Positions 39,007 through 47,922 of a DNA stretch of 64,000 bases are shown in pieces. Each line of letters starts with the position of its first letter. Position 1 is the stretch's first letter. This DNA is from CAZAQV01 sp964487255 (GTDB taxonomy: Bacteria > Myxococcota_A > Polyangia > Polyangiales > CAZAQV01), in contig CAZAQV010000002.1 in the NCBI GenBank assembly GCA_964487255.1, positions 1 through 64,000 on the forward strand, given 5' to 3'. The position numbers and the translations under genes were made by a program. The notes under the pieces were generated by a model. The model was not told the DNA's origin. It ran no database searches and worked only from the letters and a program-made list of their open reading frames with translations.

Positions 39007-40527
39007 ATGCAGACCCGCCGTAACCCAAAGCGGCAGGGCTCACGCGTTGCCGCTCCCAACCCTCCTCTCGCCGAGCCGAGAGGCGTTCACGATTCGACGA
39101 GACAGAAAATGAAGAACACGAGAAAAAACAGCCTTTTATGGGAGGAACGGGTGGTTCCCGAGATGACGCGCATGGCGTGGCCGATCGCGTTGTCGATGAT
39201 CTCGTACGCCGCCGCCACGCTGATCGACACCATCTTCGTCAGTCCGCTCGGCGCAGACGCACTGGCGGGCGTCAGCCTCGGCGGTGTGGTCGCCTTTACC
39301 TGCATCTCGTTCGCGCTCGGAGCGCTCCGCGGCATCAAAGTCGCGACATCGCATGCGGTGGGAGCAGGCCAGGCGCATCGAGCTGTGTCTATCCGACGCG
39401 TCGGTACACGCATGGCACTGCTGCTTGGGTTGACCACGGCCGGCCTGGCGTATGCACTATCGTTTGCGCTGTCGGATATAACCAAGAGCGCCGAAGCAGG
39501 CGAGGCAGCGGCAACATACTTGTCGATACGGGCGCTCGGAATGCCGCTGGTGCTGGTTTACGCAGCGCTTCGGGAGTATCGCCAAGCACTCGGGGACTCG
39601 ATTCGTCCGATGATCGCCGTCGTGGCAGGCAACTTGCTCAATATCGCTTTGGACTACGTTTTTATTGTCCTCTGCGAGTGGGGGGTGGCCGGCGCGGCGT
39701 GGGCGACAGCCATCGCGCATAGCATCGAAGCGTTTTTGATCCTCGGACTGGTTCGACATGCACACCGGTTGGAAAACCAAACCGTTGGGCAGACCTCAGC
39801 GGAGGAACGCCGGGACGCGAGCAGGACTGTTTGGAGGCTCGGATGGCCCCTCGGCCTCCAGTTCGTGCTCGAATCATCATCCTTTACGGTGATGGCGCTA
39901 CTGCTGGCGGGGTTGGACTCCATTCATTTGGCCGCTCACCAGATCGTGATTCAGGTTATTCACCTCACATTCTTGCCGCTTGTCGCGGTCTCCGATGCAG
40001 GTTCGATCCTGGCCGGTCACGCAATGGGCGCCGGGCGAACGGAGCTGATTCGCCGCGTCACGCGTGTGTCGCTTCTTATGGGACTTGCGTACGCGACCTT
40101 CTGCACGGTGATGTTGGGGCTTACCAACCGGCAACTTGTGGCGGTGTTCACCACCGAAGCGGAGCTGGGTGCCCTTGTGAGCAAAGTATTCTGGATCGCA
40201 GCGGCGTTTCAGCTCCTCGACGCCATCGACATCACGACGCGGGGCGTTCTCCGCGGCGTGGGTGACGTTCGCTTTAGCGCGGCAGTGGGTGTTGTGTCAT
40301 CGTGGTTGATTCTGCCGCCTGGAACGTACCTTCTCGGGTACATGATGGGCTGGGGCGTCATCGGCGCCTGGGCGGCACTTGCCTTTCAGATACTCGTCTC
40401 GGCGCTGATTCTTCGAGCGCGCTTGTCAGGAGGACGCTGGAACGCCAGGGGTCGCCACCAGGCATGGACGCGACGCTTGCGCCCATGGACGATCGTTCGC
40501 GCTCGGCGCAGTAGGCGATTGGCATAG
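39007..40527 (+). CDS. MATE-family multidrug/cation efflux transporter
   Basis: 506 residues with about twelve membrane segments in two MatE halves (MAWPIALSMISYAAATLIDTIFVSPLGADALAGVSL; LGWPLGLQFVLESSSFTVMALLLAGLDSIHLAAHQI). It exports organic cations or other small molecules in exchange for Na+ or H+. The ATG at 39007 has AGGAG five bases upstream; a second ATG at 39109 lies nearer the first helix. A strongly structured leader precedes it and can cover its ribosome binding site, so expression may respond to a metabolite. The C-terminal tail is basic. Confidence 0.9.
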   Translation: MQTRRNPKRQGSRVAAPNPPLAEPRGVHDSTRQKMKNTRKNSLLWEERVVPEMTRMAWPIALSMISYAAATLIDTIFVSPLGADALAGVSLGGVVAFTCISFALGALRGIKVATSHAVGAGQAHRAVSIRRVGTRMALLLGLTTAGLAYALSFALSDITKSAEAGEAAATYLSIRALGMPLVLVYAALREYRQALGDSIRPMIAVVAGNLLNIALDYVFIVLCEWGVAGAAWATAIAHSIEAFLILGLVRHAHRLENQTVGQTSAEERRDASRTVWRLGWPLGLQFVLESSSFTVMALLLAGLDSIHLAAHQIVIQVIHLTFLPLVAVSDAGSILAGHAMGAGRTELIRRVTRVSLLMGLAYATFCTVMLGLTNRQLVAVFTTEAELGALVSKVFWIAAAFQLLDAIDITTRGVLRGVGDVRFSAAVGVVSSWLILPPGTYLLGYMMGWGVIGAWAALAFQILVSALILRARLSGGRWNARGRHQAWTRRLRPWTIVRARRSRRLA

Positions 40528-40566
40528 GGATGTCATGACAGAACGTTGACCACTCCGGATGGACAG

Positions 40567-40921
40567 ATGAACACATACGAAGAACCTACTCTGGAGCGCT
40601 ACGATGCGGCAGAACCTTGGCTGCGTCGTGCACTCCCGTTCTTGGAAGCAAACGAAACCGAGTACGGCCTCCAATGGCGACTCGCGCACCGAATGATCGA
40701 AGGCTCACCCCTTCGACAAGATGCTCGTCTCGTTGCAGAACGAGAGCGACGCCGTTGTCGTTGCGGATGAGATCGTCCCGCAAGCCACGCAGGCACGTTG
40801 CATCCAAGGTCCGGCAAGCGGGCTCAAAGCCCTTAAGCGCCAGCTCAAAAAACGAGGGGTGCCGTCAACGTTCGGTACCGGTCAATGGCTCTACCGTCTC
40901 GATGAGGTTGCTCGAACGTGA
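40567..40921 (+). pseudogene. Small protein gene of unknown family, broken by a +1 frameshift in CCCC
   Basis: From the ATG at 40567 the frame reads MNTYEEPTLERYDAAEPWLRR and runs into a stop at 40770. If one C of the run CCCC at 40708-40711 is removed, the frame continues as EGSPFDKMLVSLQNESDAVVVADEI and ends with GTGQWLYRLDEVART at 40921, about 118 residues with coherent composition. The break could be a sequencing error in the homopolymer or a true mutation. No function is recognised. It lies between the MATE gene and the SctQ-like gene. Confidence 0.55.
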
Positions 40922-40942
40922 TAAGTCAGCCCAAGCCTAAAG

Positions 40943-42019
40943 ATGGACGAACCTGTCACGAAAGAGACCTTGCAGCGTTGGCTACCCTCAGAGGTCACGC
41001 GCGAGCACGCAGCGGAGCAGACCGCCATCGCACTGTCACTGCCGAGTCCGAACTTGCGGGCGGCGAAGCAAGTCTGCCATGAACTCCTCTCGCTTCCATT
41101 GACGATCTCACCGCTTGAGCTTTGTGAGCCCCTTGAGAGTCTTGACGCCGTTTCCGTAATCGTAGAGCGGACAACCGGCGAGCGAGTCGCCGTCTCCCTT
41201 CCGCAGCCACTATGGCACGCGGCCCTCGCTTCTCTTCTTGGGCCTTCTGCGCGCACGAGTGTGCCACTCGAGGCAGAACGCGGCGCCTTGCTCTACTTGG
41301 CGGCGCGGCTCACACAGGCAGCGCTTGGTGACGCGTTCTATGTAGCGGGTGTGACCACGACGACGGAGAGCCTGTGCGCAGCGCTCGGCATCGCGAACGC
41401 GGCGGGCGCACGATGGTGTGCGCGCGCGACTGTCTCGATTGGCGACACACCGGGAAGTGTCGTTCTCTTCTGCGCTACCCCGTTGCCCGAGCCGACTTCA
41501 AGCCGGAGCGAGCACCTGGCGAGCATCTCCGTCCCATGTGCCATCACCTGTGGCGAAGTTTCTCTACGCATCAGCGAACTTCGCACGATCGCCGAAGGTG
41601 ACGTCATTCTTCTGGACCGCTTCGGTATGGACCTCAAGAAAGTCGGCCTGAACGGCTGCGTTCGACTCGCCCCGCTCGAAGGCGCTGCCTTGTATTGGGA
41701 ATGTGTTATGCATGACGGCGAGGTCACGCTCAAAGGCATGGAAACAGACGATCCACCCCCACCCACCCACGCCAACTTGCAAGATCTACCAATCCGCTTG
41801 CATGTCGAACTGGCTCGTTTGTCCATGACAGTCGGCGAGCTAGGAGCCCTTCGCGTGGGCCACGTCCTACGGCTGGCCAAAAGCACGGGTGACGTCGTAA
41901 CCCTCAGCGCTGGCGGCCAACCCATCGCAACTGGAGAGGTCGTCGACGTCGAAGGCGAACTCGGCTTTCGTGTAACGAACTTGGAAACCAGCCTCGTGGA
42001 CAATCGCGATGCCCCTTGA
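40943..42019 (+). CDS. SctQ/FliM-FliN-type C-ring-like protein (orphan)
   Basis: 358 residues without signal or membrane helix. The C-terminal 75 residues match the SpoA (FliMN_C) domain: LQDLPIRLHVELARLSMTVGELGALRVGHVLRL, then GGQPIATGEVVDVEGELGFRVTNL. The upstream part resembles the divergent N-terminal and first SpoA-like region of SctQ (about 190-270, VPCAITCGEVSLRISELRTIAEGDVILL). SctQ forms the cytoplasmic sorting platform of type III secretion. No other secretion or flagellar gene is in the window, so either the rest is elsewhere or the protein has another job. It overlaps the next gene by 11 bp. Confidence 0.75.
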   Translation: MDEPVTKETLQRWLPSEVTREHAAEQTAIALSLPSPNLRAAKQVCHELLSLPLTISPLELCEPLESLDAVSVIVERTTGERVAVSLPQPLWHAALASLLGPSARTSVPLEAERGALLYLAARLTQAALGDAFYVAGVTTTTESLCAALGIANAAGARWCARATVSIGDTPGSVVLFCATPLPEPTSSRSEHLASISVPCAITCGEVSLRISELRTIAEGDVILLDRFGMDLKKVGLNGCVRLAPLEGAALYWECVMHDGEVTLKGMETDDPPPPTHANLQDLPIRLHVELARLSMTVGELGALRVGHVLRLAKSTGDVVTLSAGGQPIATGEVVDVEGELGFRVTNLETSLVDNRDAP

Positions 42020-42527
42020 CCCCGCGTTTGTAGCCGACTGCCCGTACGGACCCGACGCGCTTTTTATCGACGAGATACTCGAAGTCGATAAGCAAAACAG
42101 CCGCATCGTCGCACGTTGGAACACGACAGGCGAACTACCACTCACCAATTCTCAACGGGTCCATCCCGTGCTTCATCCGCGACACATCAACGGCGGGCTG
42201 ATGCTTCACGTGACCGGGATGGTCGGGTTTGCGCACGCGTATTACGTCCTTGGTCTTCGCCACCACGAAGGCTGGACGGGCTATGCCAGCCGGATCCATT
42301 CCGCGCGCTTCATGACACTCACCCCTCCGGGCGACCCGATCGATGTCGAGGTGGTTGGGCATCGAATGCGCATCGGGGACTTGCGAGTCATGGGTCGCTA
42401 CCAGATACGCGCGCACCAAAACGGAAAGTTAGTGTATCGCGGTGACCAAGGCGCCATCTTCATGAAGCTCGACCCGTCTCAAACGACCCCGGCCCCCTCC
42501 GGTTTGCCCTCGGCGAGCTTGCCATGA
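42009..42527 (+). CDS. Hotdog-fold protein, FabZ-like dehydratase or thioesterase
   Basis: 172 residues. The pattern DALFIDEILEVD, a conserved HPVLHPRHINGGLMLHVTGMVGFAHAYYVLG helix and then strands with FMTLTPPGDPIDVEVVGHRMR resembles FabZ and related hotdog enzymes for acyl thioesters. The standard FabZ active-site HFPxxPxMPG is not intact (HPRHINGG instead), so the reaction is uncertain. It is coupled by overlaps to the SctQ-like gene (11 bp) and yjbQ (4 bp). Confidence 0.65.
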   Translation: MPLDPAFVADCPYGPDALFIDEILEVDKQNSRIVARWNTTGELPLTNSQRVHPVLHPRHINGGLMLHVTGMVGFAHAYYVLGLRHHEGWTGYASRIHSARFMTLTPPGDPIDVEVVGHRMRIGDLRVMGRYQIRAHQNGKLVYRGDQGAIFMKLDPSQTTPAPSGLPSASLP

Positions 42528-42940
42528 GTACATTCAGCCAGGTTTTTCATGTCGATACACGCGGCCGAGGTCTTCACGAAATCAGCCGGCAAGTTCAGCA
42601 AGTCATCGGCGAAGCTGGTGTGTCGAGCGGTTTATGCAACGTCTTCATTCACCACACTAGCGCTTCGCTCATCATCAGTGAAAACGCGGACCCCGACGTT
42701 CAAGTCGACCTCGATGCTTTCCTGAGCCGCCTGGTGCCCGACGGCGACAAGCTCTATACTCACACGGCCGAAGGACCCGATGACATGGCTGCGCACGTGC
42801 GAAGCGTCCTAACCGCAACTTCACTGAGTGTACCCATCGAAGACGGCCTATGTGCGTTGGGCACTTGGCAAGGAATCTACGTGTGGGAGCATCGCCACCG
42901 TCCGCATCGTCGAAAGATCACCGTCTCAGCGCTTGGCTGA
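42524..42940 (+). CDS. yjbQ: YjbQ (UPF0047) family protein
   Basis: 138 residues, the normal length. Family motifs are GLHEISRQVQQVI, FIHHTSASLIISENADPDVQVDL, HTAEGPDDMAAHVRSVLTATSLSVPIEDG and LGTWQGIYVWEHR. E. coli YjbQ has weak thiamine-phosphate synthase activity but the physiological role is not settled. ATGA overlap with the previous stop. The C-terminal PHRRKITVSALG is the usual end. Confidence 0.9.
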   Translation: MSTFSQVFHVDTRGRGLHEISRQVQQVIGEAGVSSGLCNVFIHHTSASLIISENADPDVQVDLDAFLSRLVPDGDKLYTHTAEGPDDMAAHVRSVLTATSLSVPIEDGLCALGTWQGIYVWEHRHRPHRRKITVSALG

Positions 42941-43003
42941 ATCATTGTAACGAATGTGAACACCTGATCGCGTCCGCGGTCCTTCGTGCTAAGAACGAGG
43001 GGC

Positions 43004-44695
43004 ATGCGATTTGGAGCCAGACTGTTATTGACCGCCACTGTGCTGATGATCGCAGCATGCGGCGCCTCTCGCTCGCAGTCGAAAGTCAAAGGTGACATCG
43101 ATCCACCGCCGCTCGCCAAAGAACACGAACGCCACCTCATCGTCTTGGGGCTCAACGATGTGCATGGGAATATTGAGCGTCTTTCGATCATCTCGGGCTA
43201 TCTCGGATGCATCGAGACGCATACCCCCAACGCCGAGGTGCTCTTACTCGACGGCGGCGACCTCTTTCAGGGCACCATCGAGTCGAACCTAAACGAAGGC
43301 AAGTCTGTGGTAGAGATCTACAACGCCCTGGGTTTGACCGCGGCAGCCGTTGGCAACCACGAGTTCGATTTCGGACCCGTCGGCGGGTCCACAACCGCCC
43401 AAGATCGCGACGACGACCCTCGCGGCGCGCTCAAGGCGCGGATGCGAGAGGCCCATTTTACTTTCCTGAGCGCCAACCTCAAAGACGAGACGACCGGACA
43501 ACAACCTGACTGGCCCAACCTTCGCTCCTCGATGATGGTTGAAAGGGCCAGTTTCCGCATCGGTTTGGTTGGGCTATCGACGCGCGACACCCTCCGCGCG
43601 ACGATCTCTGCGAATGTTCAGGGACTTCGCATCGAATCGCCAGCGACGGCGGTAAAACGAGAATCCCAGGTCCTCCGCCAACAGGGTGCCGAGATTGTGA
43701 TCGGTGTCGGCCACCTCGGCGGCAAATGCGAAGAGTTTGAAGACCCCACGGACCTTTCTTCGTGCGCACAGGACGAGGAGCTATTCACGCTGCTTCAGGG
43801 CCTTCCGCAAGCGACGCTCGATGCGTTCGTGGGCGGACACACGCACCGACGAGTTGCACACGTTGTCAACGGTACAGCAGCGATCGAGTCCGGCGCGCGC
43901 GCAAGTTACCTGGGCCGAATTGATATTGTCGACAAGGGCGGCTCACGAACGATTACGCCCCTTCCGCCGGAGCCCACTTGTGAGGGCGACGAACCGTGCA
44001 GTTACCAAGGATGCGATGTACGGGCGCACGTGCGCCCCGAGGTGACTGCCATTGCCGAAGGCTATCTTGCAACGGCGCAAAAGAAGAGGGACATGCCGCT
44101 CGGGGTTCGTGTGCTCTCCACGTTCGACCAACTTCGGGATGGGCAATCTCCGCTCGGTAATCTGCTCGCCGACCTGATCTTGGCAACCCATCCGAAAACG
44201 GACTTGGCCATCATGAACGGAGGTGGCATACGCGGACCACTTCGTAAAGGTGAGCTTCGTTATGGAGATTTCTTCGAGGTGTTTCCTTTCGACAATCGAT
44301 TTGCCGTCGTCGAGATGACGGGCGCCAAACTCGAGAAACTCTTTTTGGATGAGCTGATTCGAGCACACCACAGCGTTCTGTCTATTTCTGGCATGAATGT
44401 GACAGCGAGTTGCACCAACGGCAAACCTTCGATACGGGTGCGCACAAACAATGGTGCAAAGCTCGTCCCCGACAAGATCTATAAGGTCGTGACAAGCGAT
44501 TTTCTGGCGACCGGAGGCGATGGCGCGTTCGTCGATGCAAAGGTCGAGATTGAAGATGGTCCGCTCATGCGCGACGCGATGGTGGAGGCCCTCAAAAAGC
44601 GCGGAAAAACTCTGCGAGCGAACGACCCTCGGCTGACCAAGCCACGCTACCCCAAACGCGGCGTCTTCAAAGACTGTTTGCCAGCGCAGCCTTAG
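43004..44695 (+). CDS. UshA-like bifunctional metallophosphatase/5'-nucleotidase, lipoprotein
   Basis: 563 residues from the ATG at 43004 (GAGGGG just upstream). A lipoprotein signal ends with MIAAC. The metallophosphatase domain has LNDVHGN, LDGGDLFQGTI, VGNHEFDFG and GGHTHRR; the C-terminal substrate domain has GNLLADLIL, IMNGGGIRGPLRKGELRYGDFFEVFPFDN and FLATGGDGAF. It hydrolyses extracellular nucleotides or sugar nucleotides in the periplasm or at the surface. A 62-bp spacer separates it from yjbQ. Confidence 0.9.
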   Translation: MRFGARLLLTATVLMIAACGASRSQSKVKGDIDPPPLAKEHERHLIVLGLNDVHGNIERLSIISGYLGCIETHTPNAEVLLLDGGDLFQGTIESNLNEGKSVVEIYNALGLTAAAVGNHEFDFGPVGGSTTAQDRDDDPRGALKARMREAHFTFLSANLKDETTGQQPDWPNLRSSMMVERASFRIGLVGLSTRDTLRATISANVQGLRIESPATAVKRESQVLRQQGAEIVIGVGHLGGKCEEFEDPTDLSSCAQDEELFTLLQGLPQATLDAFVGGHTHRRVAHVVNGTAAIESGARASYLGRIDIVDKGGSRTITPLPPEPTCEGDEPCSYQGCDVRAHVRPEVTAIAEGYLATAQKKRDMPLGVRVLSTFDQLRDGQSPLGNLLADLILATHPKTDLAIMNGGGIRGPLRKGELRYGDFFEVFPFDNRFAVVEMTGAKLEKLFLDELIRAHHSVLSISGMNVTASCTNGKPSIRVRTNNGAKLVPDKIYKVVTSDFLATGGDGAFVDAKVEIEDGPLMRDAMVEALKKRGKTLRANDPRLTKPRYPKRGVFKDCLPAQP

Positions 44696-44783
44696 TCGAG
44701 CGGGAGCCGGGCGGTGTCTCGCACTTCACTGGCCGTAAGGAGTCGAATCGAATAACCTTCGATCGACGTATGTCGAGATAGTG

Positions 44784-46139
44784 ATGAGTACACACCCCTC
44801 AGAATGGAGCCCATCCTCGTGGCGGCAATTCCCGGCCCTTCAGCAACCAGAGTGGCCGGATGAATCGGCCCTTGAGTCTGTCCTCGAACAACTGCGAGGC
44901 TGGCCGCCCCTTGTCTTCGCGGGTGAGGCCCGGGAGTTGCAACGTCAGCTGGGCGCCGTCAGTCGTGGTGAGGCATTTCTCCTGCAGGCCGGCGACTGCG
45001 CCGAATCGTTCGAGTCTGTGGGAGCCAACGACATTCGCGAGAAGCTCCGGGTCATTCTCCAGATGGCAATTGTGCTCACGTACGCGGGAGGCATGCCGAC
45101 CGTCAAGGTCGGCCGAATCGCCGGTCAGTTCGCCAAGCCACGCTCGCGCAATATCGAAAGTCGAGACGGGGTGGAACTCCCGTCGTTTCGAGGTCACATC
45201 ATTAACGATATCGGCTTTGACCCGGACTCCCGCGTCCCGCGTCCGGAGCGATTGCTTGAGGCGTACTACCGCTCCTCCTCGACACTAAACCTACTGCGAG
45301 CGTTCACGCGGGGTGGTTTCGCCGATCTGCGGCGTGTCCACGAATGGAACAAAGAGTTCGTGGCAGACTCTCCGCAGGGACAGCGCTACGAAGAGATGGC
45401 GCGCGGGATCGACAAGGCGCTCCGGTTCATGGCAGCCATCGGAAGCGGGTTGAACTTCGAGTCACGAGTCCAAGAGTCGGACCTGTTCACGAGCCACGAA
45501 GCCCTGCTTCTCGGCTACGAGGAAGCACTAACGCGCCAGGACTCACTTTCCGGGGACTGGTACGACTGCTCCGCTCATATGTTGTGGATCGGCGAGCGAA
45601 CCAGACAGCTCGATGGCGCTCACGTCGAGTTCTTCCGTGGCATCAAGAACCCCGTCGGCTGCAAGATAGGTCCGACCGCCGAGCCCGACGAGGTGCTCGC
45701 GCTCTGCGAAGCGCTCAATCCGGAGCGCATCGAGGGTCGCCTTACGCTGATCAGTCGGATGGGTGCAGCACACGTCGGAAGGCGTCTGCCGACTCTGGTC
45801 CAGGCCGTGCGCGATTCGGGTCATGCGGTCGTGTGGGCGTGCGACCCGATGCACGGCAACACCATCACAGCGAAATCGGGACGCAAGACACGCCACTTCG
45901 AGGACGTCGCCTCCGAGATCGATGGTTTCTTTGCTGTTCATCGAGACGCCGGAACCTGGGCCGGGGGGATACATCTCGAACTGACCGGAGACGACGTGAC
46001 CGAATGCCTCGGCGGCTCGACCATCGTTGCTGATGATGATCTTGAAGTGCGCTACGAGACCATGTGTGACCCGAGATTGAACGCCCGCCAGTCCCTCGAT
46101 CTAGCTTTCCGAGTCGCAGAACTCCTGCAGCCCGACTAA
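44784..46139 (+). CDS. aroG: Class II 3-deoxy-7-phosphoheptulonate (DAHP) synthase
   Basis: 451 residues, the size of plant-like type II DAHP synthases. Typical motifs are QAGDCAESFE, PTVKVGRIAGQFAKPRS, YYRSSSTLNLLRAF, LWIGERTRQLDGAHVEFFRGIKNPVGCKIGP and VVWACDPMHGNTI, with metal-binding Cys, His, Glu and Asp. It joins PEP and erythrose-4-phosphate in the first step of the shikimate pathway. The start is the ATG at 44784, immediately after a GTG. A TCGAC GTAT GTCGA inverted repeat lies a few bases upstream. Confidence 0.95.
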   Translation: MSTHPSEWSPSSWRQFPALQQPEWPDESALESVLEQLRGWPPLVFAGEARELQRQLGAVSRGEAFLLQAGDCAESFESVGANDIREKLRVILQMAIVLTYAGGMPTVKVGRIAGQFAKPRSRNIESRDGVELPSFRGHIINDIGFDPDSRVPRPERLLEAYYRSSSTLNLLRAFTRGGFADLRRVHEWNKEFVADSPQGQRYEEMARGIDKALRFMAAIGSGLNFESRVQESDLFTSHEALLLGYEEALTRQDSLSGDWYDCSAHMLWIGERTRQLDGAHVEFFRGIKNPVGCKIGPTAEPDEVLALCEALNPERIEGRLTLISRMGAAHVGRRLPTLVQAVRDSGHAVVWACDPMHGNTITAKSGRKTRHFEDVASEIDGFFAVHRDAGTWAGGIHLELTGDDVTECLGGSTIVADDDLEVRYETMCDPRLNARQSLDLAFRVAELLQPD

Positions 46140-46219
46140 CCTCCGGCTCTCTAGGCACTCAGGAGATTACACATGAATTTCGCGTATGCAGGTCATTTGC
46201 GATGATGAAGCGCACCAAA

Positions 46220-46248
46220 TTGACACGGTGGGGCGCCAGCTCTACCTT
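46220..46248 (+). promoter_or_regulatory. Candidate sigma-70 promoter
   Basis: TTGACA (46220-46225) and TACCTT (46243-46248) with a 17-bp spacer, 10 bp ahead of the ATG at 46259. A transcript from it would have almost no leader. It supports that ATG rather than the one at 46202. Confidence 0.4.
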
Positions 46249-46258
46249 CCCGCAGCGA

Positions 46259-47128
46259 ATGGCAAAGCCTACAAAAGAGAATGTGGAAGAAATCCTGTTC
46301 AAGAACGAAAGCGCGTTTTTGTGCATGCTGCTCAATCGACGCAACGGTTTCGTTCGGGTGATCGACTTTCGAGCCGGTCCACTTCCGTCGAAGCGAATGG
46401 TTATCCAAGACCTCGCCAAAAAGGAAGGCGTTCGCAAGGTCATCACACTCGTTGAAAAGGACGAGGTATCCTCGTGGACGCGTGTTGGCTTTACGCGCGA
46501 AGGCACAATTCCTGGCTTCTACAAACGAAGCGACGGCCACCTCTGCGGTTGTGTGATCGGCGAAGGCTTCAGCATCGACGGCTCATCGGCGGAGAGCAAG
46601 GTTGCCGATCGCACCGTCGTACAAGCCAAGAAGGCGGCAAAGGAGATCCCCGCGAAAATTCGCGGTGCTTCGGTAAACGAGGTTGAACCGGCGGCGGCGG
46701 AGAAAGCGCGCAATGCCGCGCTCAAAGCGGGTAAAGCCCTCAACACCTTCGACAACTTCGGCCGTGACGCTGAGCGCTACTACGTGCAGACATCCGTGCG
46801 CAAAAGCAAGCCCATCTTCTTGGCCGCCGAATTTCAAGACTGCTTCGGACACTCGCTCATCGAAGTGCATCGCCGTCCCGAAGACAATAAGGAACAACAA
46901 GCGATCACCGCGGCCCTACGCGACATGTGTGCGACCCTGAAGAGCCGCGGCATCGTGTCAGTGTTTGCCTTCGCGCCCAGCGACGACGTCGAACTCGGTG
47001 CCTGCTATATCGCCGCCGGCTTTCGCAAGACCGGCTTGCTCGCACAAGGGATCAAGGTCGGCGACGAACATTGTGACGCCATCCTGTGGACTCAAAAGAT
47101 CGCCATCCCAGGCGAGGACGACAACTAG
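46259..47128 (+). CDS. GNAT-like protein with two acetyltransferase-type halves
   Basis: 289 residues. The N-terminal half (about 1-105) has MLLNRRNGFVRVIDFRAG, VRKVITLVEKDEVSSWTRVGFTREGTIPGFYKRSDGHLCG, a pattern like the end of GNAT N-acetyltransferase folds. A long Ala/Lys-rich helix (about 115-165) links to a second half with FQDCFGHSLIEVHRR and VELGACYIAAGFRKTGLLAQG. Substrate unknown; one or both halves may be inactive. No signal peptide. A promoter-like sequence precedes the start. Confidence 0.55.
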   Translation: MAKPTKENVEEILFKNESAFLCMLLNRRNGFVRVIDFRAGPLPSKRMVIQDLAKKEGVRKVITLVEKDEVSSWTRVGFTREGTIPGFYKRSDGHLCGCVIGEGFSIDGSSAESKVADRTVVQAKKAAKEIPAKIRGASVNEVEPAAAEKARNAALKAGKALNTFDNFGRDAERYYVQTSVRKSKPIFLAAEFQDCFGHSLIEVHRRPEDNKEQQAITAALRDMCATLKSRGIVSVFAFAPSDDVELGACYIAAGFRKTGLLAQGIKVGDEHCDAILWTQKIAIPGEDDN

Positions 47129-47199
47129 CAAATTCGGCAGCACGGACGCGAAAACCAGGCAGCATTCATTCGTTCTCCGCCCCGTGCTACAACGAGCGC

Positions 47200-47922
47200 A
47201 TGGCGCGTAAGTCCTCCATGGGAACCCTCAGTGCCTTGCTGTTTGTGAGCGCAGGCACGATCGCGACAGCGCAAGACGAACTCACGCCACCGCCGCCACC
47301 GCCAGAAGAAGCGCAGCAACCCACGCCAGCGACTGGTCAACCACAACCCAGCCAGCCCATTCCGGCTCCGCCTCCTGGTTATGGTGGTCAGCAATCGCCA
47401 TACGTACAAGCGCAACCTCAGGCGCCGATTCGTCCCGCCCTCCCGCTCGACCCAACGCCGCAACGAAGCGGCTTCACGTTCGAAGCCGGACTCGGCATCT
47501 CGCTCATGCAATCGGATGAAACGGACGGCGATGTCGGCTTTGGCATTGCACCACTTTCTCTAGGTGTCGGTTTCTTTCTCTCCGAAGATCTCGCACTAAG
47601 TATCCGCGCTACGGGAGCCAGCTTCTTCCAGGATTTCGGAGACACGATCGGAGTTTTCGTTCTTCAGCACTACGGTGCCAACGTTCAGTTCTTCATCGAT
47701 GACCGCTTCATGGTTGCCGGCGGCCCGGCACTGAGTGTGATTGGGGCGCTCGACGGCGGCGACTTGGACCTCGGCTTCGGTGTCAATGCGCGCGCCGGGT
47801 ACGCGCTGCTCTCAAGCCGTCGCATCAATATCCGCGTGCTGCTAGAACTTCTGATGGGCGCCGGACACAACGAGGGCGCGATTTTCGGTCAGTGCCTCAA
47901 AGTAGAGTTCCAGCTTCTTTAG
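47200..47922 (+). CDS. Outer-membrane beta-barrel-like protein with Pro-rich N-terminus
   Basis: 240 residues. A signal peptide (about 1-25, cut near TIATAQ) is followed by a Pro/Gln-rich linker (about 28-85) and then amphipathic strands (FTFEAGLGISLMQS, FGIAPLSLGVGFFLSEDLALSIRATG, FFIDDRFMVAGGPALSV, LGFGVNARAGYALL) ending in the aromatic/hydrophobic FQLL typical for barrels. Likely an eight-strand OmpA/OmpW-like barrel. The stop overlaps the stop of the convergent TPR gene by 4 bp. Confidence 0.65.
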   Translation: MARKSSMGTLSALLFVSAGTIATAQDELTPPPPPPEEAQQPTPATGQPQPSQPIPAPPPGYGGQQSPYVQAQPQAPIRPALPLDPTPQRSGFTFEAGLGISLMQSDETDGDVGFGIAPLSLGVGFFLSEDLALSIRATGASFFQDFGDTIGVFVLQHYGANVQFFIDDRFMVAGGPALSVIGALDGGDLDLGFGVNARAGYALLSSRRINIRVLLELLMGAGHNEGAIFGQCLKVEFQLL

